Shown piece after piece: positions 19,231 to 24,859 of a DNA stretch of 24,859 nucleotides (its first letter is position 1; each line of letters starts with the position of its first letter). This DNA is from a virus: positions 1 to 24,859 of IMG/VR virus record IMGVR_UViG_3300028809_000065. One strand, written 5' to 3'. The notes below the pieces were generated by a model that worked only from the letters and a program-made list of their open reading frames with translations, was not told the DNA's origin and made no database searches. The position numbers were made by a program, and so were the translations under genes.

Positions 19231-19647
19231 ATGACTACGGTCGCCGATTTCATCAAGGATACGTTGGGGACCATCCAGGTCATCAACACCACGCAGTCTG
19301 TCTCCGACAAGGACATGCAGACCGGTATCCGGTTCCTGAATCGGCTCATGACCCGGCTGGAAGCCTCTGGAATCTCGATGGGCTGGCAGAACGTCACCAG
19401 CCCGGATGACGAGCTCCCGATGCCTGCCGAGGTTGAGCTTGGCATCATGTACTCGCTGGGCATCATGCTCGCGCCTCAGTACGGCGTTGACGTGATGCCT
19501 GCGGTAGCTGCCGGCGCGCAGACCTTCATGAACGACGTGATGCGTGACCAGATGGTCGCCACGCCGATCCAGCCGATTCTTGACCTTCCGGCTCCGGACG
19601 GATGGAGCAATAGGACCATCAACGGCTCGACCTTCTATGTCGGGTGA
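19231..19647 (+). CDS. Tail accessory factor, P22 gp4-like / head-completion protein (138 aa)
   Basis: The pattern fits the P22 gp4 family: a helical N-terminus (TVADFIKDTLGTIQVINTTQ), helix DMQTGIRFLNRLMTRLEASG, a conserved DELPMPAEVELGIMYSLGIM, and a C-terminal extension ending NGSTFYVG that would sit on the portal. P22 gp4 (166 residues) is the first protein added below the portal and also cuts peptidoglycan in P22; whether this shorter version does is unknown. It lies between coat-region genes and gp10, as in P22. The start follows the previous stop by 3 bases. Confidence 0.8.
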   Translation: MTTVADFIKDTLGTIQVINTTQSVSDKDMQTGIRFLNRLMTRLEASGISMGWQNVTSPDDELPMPAEVELGIMYSLGIMLAPQYGVDVMPAVAAGAQTFMNDVMRDQMVATPIQPILDLPAPDGWSNRTINGSTFYVG

Positions 19648-19650
19648 CGC

Positions 19651-19854
19651 ATGAAAATGCAGCCGCTGGACATCGTAGACGGCACCTACAAAGACGAGGA
19701 CCTTTCGTTCTCGGCGCAGGATACGTGCAACTACCTGCCAACCTCTGCTGAGCAGTCAGGCACACGCACAGCGACCATGTTGCGCACGCCGCCGGGGTTA
19801 AAGCCTGCGGTATTGATAGGGGTATTTGTCCCCGATGAGGAGCCCGAAGCCTAA
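19651..19854 (+). CDS. N-terminal piece of gp10-like stabilisation protein (67 aa)
   Basis: ATG 19651 is 3 bases after the gp4 stop. The sequence matches the start of the gp10 family, which opens with a short strand, then TYKDEDLSFSAQDTCNYLP (family: DYIDYLPVN) and MLRTPPGLKP (family: YLRSFPGITK). In P22 this is continuous with the rest of the protein. Here it ends at TAA 19852-19854, overlapping the ATG of the next frame (TAATG). The two products may assemble as one fold, or a frameshift in the sequence may separate them. Confidence 0.6.
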   Translation: MKMQPLDIVDGTYKDEDLSFSAQDTCNYLPTSAEQSGTRTATMLRTPPGLKPAVLIGVFVPDEEPEA

Positions 19855-22235
19855 TGGCGATGGAGGTTGCCGGCGCAGTCCGTAACGCCTACAGCGCTGA
19901 AGGGCGGATGTTTGTCGTGGCCGGGCAGACGCTTTACCAGATCACCCCGGCCGGAGTCTCTGTTCCCCTCGGAACGGTCCCTGGCACAGGGCGTGTCTCG
20001 TTCTCGCACAACCAGATCACCAACGGAAACGAAATTCTCGTCAACAACGGGAATGCCGGCTACATTTTCAACACGGTGACTCAGGTTTTCCAGCGGATCA
20101 CTGACACATCCTATCCGGGCGGTCTTCGGGCGGCGTTCCTCAATAACCGGTTCATCCAGATCGAGCCTAAGCGTCGATATGCCTTCCCGTCCGCATTGGC
20201 TGATGGGCTGAATTACAGCGCACTGGACCGTTTTACCTCCGAAGTCTCGCCGGATCTTCTGGTCGGTCAAGAGGTCAGCAACAACGAACTGGTTCTTTTC
20301 AGTACCTCGACTGGGGAGTTCTACGAAGACACTGGGGCAAATCCCGAGCCGATCCGATCCAAGCAGATCGTGATGCAGCGCGGTATGGGCGGACCTTACG
20401 CCAGCGCGACGATGGACAACACCATTTTCTTCCTTGGAGACGATGGGAGTTTCTACCGGCTGGAGGGGTATCACCCTGTTCGCATCTCAACCAAGCCCAT
20501 CGAGCAGTCGATCCGTGGAAAGAACTGGTGGAACTGCTTTACGACGGTCTGGCAGGACTCAGGCTATAAAGTCTGCTACTGGACGTTCCCTGACGGCCTG
20601 ACGTGGGGCTTTGATGTTTCGACGGGGAAATGGCACCGACGCGAGTCCTACGGGTTCAACCGCTGGCGAATCAACTCCCTGACCTACTGGCAGAACAAGT
20701 GGTATGGCGGTGATTTCCAAGCCGGCAAGCTCTATGAGCTTGACTGGGATTACATTCTTGAGGGAGATCAGGAGTTCGTTTCATATCGCTCGGCCGGGGT
20801 AATTTCCGATTCTCAGAATCGAGTGATCCACGAGCGCCTAGAGCTGATCGTCAATACTGGCATGGTGGAGACAGTCCCCACTACGTTCATTGATCAGCCG
20901 GAAGGGCCAGCTATCTCAGGAGACGGCCCGGATTCATTTGCTGGATCACCGTATTCCTTCTCCTACACCCTCACCCCGGGGGACTCGCCTATTGCCAGGA
21001 CCGTCCTTCTTCCCGGCTCATACGTTGAGATTGGCGGAGTACAGACGCCAATCCCCTCTGAAGGGTGGGCATGGAATCAGGCCACGGCCACTATATCGGC
21101 AACAACTCCGATCACCGGAACGATGGTTCACCTTTTGCCCCGTGTGTATGACACAAACGGGCTTTATGATGACCACGAAGATGACATTCTGATCTCCAAT
21201 CAGTACACCTTACTGGTGACGGGCGCGGCAATAAACCCTGGTGATCCGATGTGGGCCACAGCCTCTGCGTTGCCTATCCCAAGTTTCACGGGCATAGCAC
21301 AGTCAACCGGGGCTGATATCTCCGGGGCCACGGCTCAGTATGCGGACGGGGTGTGGTGTGCGGCTAACGATACGGAGTTCAGATATTCGGATGATGACCT
21401 TGCTACGTCACAAGGAGGCGCGATTGATCTTGATGGGAGTTCGGTGTCGGCTATTTTCGGGAGTGCCGGAGGCTGGGTAATCAAGGCATCCCCCGCATTC
21501 TCGGATCTTCCTCTCGCGGATCAGCCGCCTACGGCATTTGCCAATTCAGCTCCCACAGCGCTGATGACCAACGGTATCAACACGCTAAGTGTCGCGCTTG
21601 GAGTTCGCGGGTTTAGCGTGGGGCAGTACAGTTTCGTCACGGTGCAATACAACCTCCTGAGGACGGAAGACCCTACTGGGACGTGGATAGGGGTGTGGGA
21701 CCAGTACGCCACGACGGCTGCCGGGTGGGACCCTAACGGCCTGAGCATCCAGTATTTCTACGACGCCGTAGAGTGGGATGAGGAAATGTATGCCGCTGTC
21801 CGGTGGGGGTTTAACGTTGTCTCTGCCCGTTATCAGATTCGGTCCTCGCCCGGTTTCGGGACCGATTGGCAGGACGGCACCATCGTGTGGGATCAGGCTT
21901 CCGAAGGTGGCGCGCCGCTTCAGCTTGGCGTGACGGATACCAATACCCTTGTTGCTTATTGCATGGGGGCAGAAGCATCCATCCGGACAAGCGTTGATGA
22001 CTTCGCCACGCTCCATCCGCTGGGAATTGGCGGCGTTTCGGTAGGGGGCGGGTCTATCGCCGAGATCTCCCCGCCGCGCAAGATGACCTGCGCTGGCCGT
22101 TATGTGTTCGTCATAGGAACGGGGGCGGATGCCAACAAGTGCGTGCAGTTCGATACGACAACGAATGAAATCGTGGACACGTACACACTCCCCATCAATA
22201 ACGCAGTCAGCATCGCAGCGGGAGAGGCTCCATGA
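19854..22235 (+). CDS. gp10-like packaged-DNA stabilisation protein core with C-terminal insertion (793 aa)
   Basis: Residues 1-335 fit the P22 gp10 family (tail-hub protein that plugs the portal channel): GAVRNAYSAEGRMFVVAG, GTGRVSFSHNQITNGNE, NNRFIQIEPKRRYAFPSAL, DGSFYRLEGYHPVRIST, HERLELIVNTG. P22 gp10 is 472 residues; here the family's last segment is missing and lies in the next gene. In its place are about 460 extra residues: an Ig-like beta domain (about 350-450) and a second beta domain with repeated blade-like motifs. These are FRYSDDDLAT, LLRTEDPTGTW, QIRSSPGFGTDW and IRTSVDDFAT, reminiscent of sialidase/propeller repeats. Such a module could be a surface-binding or virion-decorating domain. 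The start is coupled to the N-terminal piece (TAATG). Confidence 0.7.
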   Translation: MAMEVAGAVRNAYSAEGRMFVVAGQTLYQITPAGVSVPLGTVPGTGRVSFSHNQITNGNEILVNNGNAGYIFNTVTQVFQRITDTSYPGGLRAAFLNNRFIQIEPKRRYAFPSALADGLNYSALDRFTSEVSPDLLVGQEVSNNELVLFSTSTGEFYEDTGANPEPIRSKQIVMQRGMGGPYASATMDNTIFFLGDDGSFYRLEGYHPVRISTKPIEQSIRGKNWWNCFTTVWQDSGYKVCYWTFPDGLTWGFDVSTGKWHRRESYGFNRWRINSLTYWQNKWYGGDFQAGKLYELDWDYILEGDQEFVSYRSAGVISDSQNRVIHERLELIVNTGMVETVPTTFIDQPEGPAISGDGPDSFAGSPYSFSYTLTPGDSPIARTVLLPGSYVEIGGVQTPIPSEGWAWNQATATISATTPITGTMVHLLPRVYDTNGLYDDHEDDILISNQYTLLVTGAAINPGDPMWATASALPIPSFTGIAQSTGADISGATAQYADGVWCAANDTEFRYSDDDLATSQGGAIDLDGSSVSAIFGSAGGWVIKASPAFSDLPLADQPPTAFANSAPTALMTNGINTLSVALGVRGFSVGQYSFVTVQYNLLRTEDPTGTWIGVWDQYATTAAGWDPNGLSIQYFYDAVEWDEEMYAAVRWGFNVVSARYQIRSSPGFGTDWQDGTIVWDQASEGGAPLQLGVTDTNTLVAYCMGAEASIRTSVDDFATLHPLGIGGVSVGGGSIAEISPPRKMTCAGRYVFVIGTGADANKCVQFDTTTNEIVDTYTLPINNAVSIAAGEAP

Positions 22236-22453
22236 GCGACCAATATGTGCGAATGCAGTATTCCGACGACGGGGGGCACAACTGGTCCGACTGGGAAGAG
22301 GCGGCTATCGGCGAGGTCGGGCAGTACGCCAAAAAGGCAGTGTGGACCCGGCTAGGGTCTTCCTACCAGCGCGTATATCGCTGGGCCTCCTCCAGCCCCC
22401 GGAAACGCGATATTCTAGGAGCCGCAATCTCCATGAAAGGGACGATTGGGTGA
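22232..22453 (+). CDS. C-terminal piece of gp10-like protein (73 aa)
   Basis: ATG 22232 overlaps the preceding stop (ATGA). The sequence VRMQYSDDGGHNWSDWEEAA, then IGEVGQYAKKAVWTRLGSSY and a closing GAAI strand, is the usual end of gp10-family proteins in many podoviruses (pattern: LRYSDDGGHTWSNE...IGEYG.RV.W.RLG). Here it is a separate gene after a 460-residue insertion and frame change. It may associate with the core protein in the tail hub, or be a relic. It continues into the cupin-like gene by TGATG. Confidence 0.65.
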   Translation: MSDQYVRMQYSDDGGHNWSDWEEAAIGEVGQYAKKAVWTRLGSSYQRVYRWASSSPRKRDILGAAISMKGTIG

Positions 22454-22944
22454 TGCTTAAAGATCCTGAATGCTTGGCAAGGTACGAAGAAAGCCAGCAC
22501 GCATTGGCTAGGCTTTCTGCCGTCCATGAGATTCAGGAACGGATGAAGGAGCTGCCTCAGGTTCCGGGCATTTGTGGGAATGAGGGAGAACACCTGACCC
22601 ATCGGTTTTCCCCTGGCATCTACACCCGGGAGCTATTCATCCCAAAGCACACCTTCGTTATCGGGAAAACCCATAAGCACAGCCACCCGGTTTTTTTCAT
22701 GCAAGGGAAGTGCCGGATGTGGGACGTAGGGGCCGGGACCGACCCCGAGGACATGGAGGCCCCGAAGATTTGGGTTTCCATGGCTGGGGCAAAGCGGGTT
22801 CTGCTGACACTGGAGGATTGCATCTTTGCCACGGCCCATGCCTCAGATGAGACAGATTTGGACGCCTTGGAGGCGGAACTCATCGTTCCCGAATCCGAGG
22901 CCATGCAGTTAAGTCAATTGGCCGCACTACCAAGAATTGTATGA
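22453..22944 (+). CDS. Cupin-like phage protein (163 aa)
   Basis: ATG 22453 overlaps the previous stop (TGATG); the longer open frame upstream is inside other genes. Residues 55-140 resemble a small cupin barrel: YTRELFIPKHTFVIGKTHKH with histidines of a possible metal site, then FFMQGKCRMWDV, IWVSMAGAKRVLLTLEDCIF, and the ending HASDETDLDALEAELI. This set of motifs is common in phages near tail-protein genes. The substrate, if any, is unknown; a structural role is equally possible. Confidence 0.7.
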   Translation: MLKDPECLARYEESQHALARLSAVHEIQERMKELPQVPGICGNEGEHLTHRFSPGIYTRELFIPKHTFVIGKTHKHSHPVFFMQGKCRMWDVGAGTDPEDMEAPKIWVSMAGAKRVLLTLEDCIFATAHASDETDLDALEAELIVPESEAMQLSQLAALPRIV

Positions 22945-23378
22945 ACGGACCCGCTGAATGCTGGGGTGTGATTCAGGAAAACGGCCTGCGGGACGATAAC
23001 GGCTGCCTGACGTGGCTGGGTCACACTCAGACAAAGGGCTACGGGTTTATCCGCTGCAATGGCCGTTATCAGGTCACCATGCGGATCGTATGGCAGCACT
23101 TCAAAGGAGAAATTCCGGAAGGCGTGTCGGTGATGCATAAGTGCGATAATCGCCGCTGTTGCGAAATCTCGCACCTTCAGCTAGGGACGAATGCGGACAA
23201 CATTCTGGATAAGGCGAAGAAGGGTCGGGCTAGGAAGAAGCTATACAAAGAGCAAATTCCTGAGATTAGGAAAATGCTTGAGGCTGGCATGAGTCAAACC
23301 GCAATTGCAAAGATTTACGAGGTGAATCCATCTTCGATTCACTACATCAAGTCTGGTCGTCATTGGGCGCATCACTAA
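22941..23378 (+). CDS. HNH homing endonuclease with C-terminal HTH (145 aa)
   Basis: ATG 22941 overlaps the cupin stop (ATGA). An HNH_3-type core spans residues 30-90: TKGYGFIRCNGRYQVTMRIV, then VSVMHKCDNRRCCEISHLQL and the typical GTNADNILDKAKKGR. The His-Asn-His residues and paired cysteines are visible. Residues 110-145 (EAGMSQTAIAKIYEVNPSSI, HYIKSGRHW) form a helix-turn-helix of the NUMOD type that would recognise DNA. Such genes copy themselves into allelic sites by cutting DNA that lacks them. It splits the tail region between cupin and ejection proteins, and next to the broken gp10 it may have helped move that segment. More A/T-rich than its neighbours. Confidence 0.85.
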   Translation: MNGPAECWGVIQENGLRDDNGCLTWLGHTQTKGYGFIRCNGRYQVTMRIVWQHFKGEIPEGVSVMHKCDNRRCCEISHLQLGTNADNILDKAKKGRARKKLYKEQIPEIRKMLEAGMSQTAIAKIYEVNPSSIHYIKSGRHWAHH

Positions 23379-23396
23379 GGCCCGGAGGGTAATGCC

Positions 23397-23993
23397 ATTT
23401 CGTGGGGATACGTTGCAGTAGCAGCCGCGACCGTTATCGGTGGCGCACTCAGTGCTGACGCAGCCGGTGACGCGGCGGACGCTCAGGCACAGGGTTACGA
23501 CGCGGCCACGCGAGAGCAGCGCCGCCAATTCGACATCACCCAGCAGAACCTACAGCCATGGTTGGCTGCGGGCCGCGATGCGCTGACTACTCAGCAGCGA
23601 TTCCTTGGTGGGGATCAGACCGCCTTTACCCAGTCTCCCGATTACCAATGGGTATTCGATCAAGGCAGGCAGGGAGTGGAGGGCAGCGCTTCTGCCAGAG
23701 GAAACCTGTTCGGTGGCGGAACGCAGGCAGAGCTAACCCGCTACGGACAGGGAATGGCCTCGCAGGAACTGAACAACTGGTGGAATCGGTTGGCCGGCGT
23801 ATCGCAGACAGGACAGAACACCGCCAACTCTCTCGGCAACTTCGGTCAGGCTTATGGTCAACAGGCAGGAAATAACGCCATAGGGTCGGGTAATGCGCGA
23901 GCATCCAGCTACCAGCAGCAGGGCCAGATCGCTAATCAGACCATCGGCCAGCTTGCCGGTCTGTGGGGTCAGTATCAGGGAGGCCGTGGGTGA
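23397..23993 (+). CDS. Ejection protein, P22 gp7-like (198 aa), probable AUU start
   Basis: The frame extends 55 codons upstream of the first ATG (23562) with the family's features: SWGYVAVAAATVIGGALSAD (hydrophobic Gly/Ala N-terminus), EQRRQFDITQQNLQPWLAAG, then SPDYQWVFDQGRQGVEGSAS, GNLFGGGTQAELTRYGQGMA and GNARASSYQQQ. These proteins leave the virion with the DNA and help form the trans-envelope channel. No ATG, GTG or TTG lies at the expected beginning. ATT 23397, 7 bases after GGAGGG, is correctly placed and gives the expected N-terminus. A sequencing error at that codon is the alternative. Confidence 0.75.
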   Translation: MSWGYVAVAAATVIGGALSADAAGDAADAQAQGYDAATREQRRQFDITQQNLQPWLAAGRDALTTQQRFLGGDQTAFTQSPDYQWVFDQGRQGVEGSASARGNLFGGGTQAELTRYGQGMASQELNNWWNRLAGVSQTGQNTANSLGNFGQAYGQQAGNNAIGSGNARASSYQQQGQIANQTIGQLAGLWGQYQGGRG

Positions 23994-24859
23994 TGGACAT
24001 TGTGGGTAATTTCCAGCGCGGTCTTGCCTTTGGTCAGGAGCAGAAAGAGCGCAAGCGCGTTGAGACTGAGCGCACCCAACTGCGCAACCTTGCCCCGCAA
24101 ATCATGCAGGGCGACCCGAACGCCTACACGCAAGCCGCCGCGATCAACCCCGAGGCGGCGGGTCAATTCCAGTCGGCCGGGGATCAGCAGTACCGTCGGG
24201 TGACCAACGTCGCCAAGATGATGCGAGACGCCATCAATACGAACAACCCGACGGCGAAACAGCGGGCTTTCCAGACGATCCGGCCGTTTCTCCAGCAGAT
24301 GACGGGCGGGCGTCCCGTGCCCGAGCAGTGGGATGATTCACTGTTGCCGGGGTTTGAGCAGTTTGAGAACCGCATTTCCATGGCTCAGGCGATTCCGAAG
24401 GAAATCCCCTCTGGCTTCCAGCAGTTCCAGCTTACTGCTCAGGCCGCCGGCCTTCAGCCGGGTTCCCCCGAATACCAGCAGGCAGCCCGTATTGCCTTAG
24501 GTCAAGAGGGCCGCGCGGCGTCTGGCGGATTCGGCTTCTTTGAGTTTGAGGGTGCCGACGGCCGGAAGCGCATGGGCCGGAACAACCCCCGGACTGGTCA
24601 GCGTGAGCTTTACGACGAAACGACCGGCCAATTCGTTCCGCTTGGCGGGGCTGCCGGCATGGGCGGCGTCTCTGCTGGGGCAGGGCCAACGGAAACCCGA
24701 GTCAACATTGAGGGTATTTCGCCAGAAAGGCAGCAGCAGATTGCAAACGTTGCTTCTACCATGCGAGCGGCTAGCGTGCCTGAAGATCGAATCGCGGCTT
24801 GGGTTTCCCAAGAGCTATCAACTGACCAGACTGTCAGTCGTCCGGGCGGACCTTCTGTT
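23993..24859 (+). CDS. Ejection/internal virion protein, 5' part only (289 aa to window end)
   Basis: ATG 23993 overlaps the gp7-like stop (TGATG) and the frame stays open to the right edge. The N-terminus, MDIVGNFQRGLAFGQEQKER, the helix NPEAAGQFQSAGDQQYRRVT, and KQRAFQTIRPFLQQMTGG are Gln/Ala-rich and helical. This is typical of the second ejection protein (P22 gp20-like position). The order gp7-like then this gene supports it. The later part includes GFGFFEFEGADGRKRMGRNN. The rest of the gene lies outside the window, so domain content is incomplete. Confidence 0.7.
   Translation, partial: MDIVGNFQRGLAFGQEQKERKRVETERTQLRNLAPQIMQGDPNAYTQAAAINPEAAGQFQSAGDQQYRRVTNVAKMMRDAINTNNPTAKQRAFQTIRPFLQQMTGGRPVPEQWDDSLLPGFEQFENRISMAQAIPKEIPSGFQQFQLTAQAAGLQPGSPEYQQAARIALGQEGRAASGGFGFFEFEGADGRKRMGRNNPRTGQRELYDETTGQFVPLGGAAGMGGVSAGAGPTETRVNIEGISPERQQQIANVASTMRAASVPEDRIAAWVSQELSTDQTVSRPGGPSV

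Noticed and set aside
22129-22452. Upstream extension of the cupin-like gene frame
   Set aside because: The extension runs through the gp10 pieces and has no start site; ATG 22453 with TGATG coupling fits the cupin family start.
1-24859. CRISPR array, insertion sequence, integrase or attachment site
   Set aside because: No regularly spaced repeats, transposase motifs or integrase-like gene were seen; the tRNA is complete but nothing next to it suggests integration within this window.

Overview
The window is part of the genome of a short-tailed (podovirus) bacteriophage with a P22-type virion module. Evidence is gene content and order: small and large terminase, P22-type portal, scaffold, P22-type coat with an inserted domain, gp4-like tail accessory factor, gp10-like stabilisation protein and ejection proteins, preceded by a lysis cassette with nested Rz/Rz1. 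The DNA is GC-rich with densely packed genes that mostly overlap by ATGA or TGATG. A Gram-negative host is certain from the spanins. The host genus is not decidable from sequence alone; a gamma- or betaproteobacterium is my guess. No integrase, CI-like repressor or attachment site is visible, so lifestyle is open.

Layout. (1) 1-785: ends of small accessory genes. (2) 786-1272: about 490 bases without a convincing gene. On the minus strand it holds a candidate 130-nt small RNA with its own promoter and intrinsic terminator; the rest is GC-rich and fold-prone. (3) 1279-1839: an HNH nuclease gene flanked by short direct and inverted repeats. (4) 1896-7827: more than twenty small plus-strand early/middle genes. 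The recognisable ones concern DNA metabolism: NinB-like, an adenine/cytosine-N methyltransferase-like protein, a Ref-like RecA-dependent nuclease, a PD-(D/E)XK nuclease and a ribbon-helix-helix protein. (5) 7828-8373: a 430-nt non-coding stretch that folds into two 21-position helices plus several hairpins, followed by tRNA-Gln(UUG). (6) 8374-10781: lysis module (amidase, several small membrane proteins including holin candidates, Rz/Rz1). (7) 10789-13722: small unknown genes, TerS and TerL. (8) 13722-24859: portal, then a two-gene minus-strand cassette, scaffold, coat, a terminator/attenuator, head-fibre-like protein, gp4, a gp10 gene split over three reading frames with a large inserted region, a cupin-like protein, a second HNH homing-type nuclease, a gp7-like ejection protein apparently starting at AUU, and an ejection protein running off the end.

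The strongest unexplained signals are: (a) the structured RNA before the late genes; (b) the minus-strand small RNA; (c) a repeated about 48-bp leader (TGGCCGG, then CTGCGT, then GTAAAC-GGGAGG) in front of several separated genes, including the two minus-strand ones; (d) the three-piece gp10. Protein names were assigned by recognising motifs and family patterns by eye; no database search was possible.
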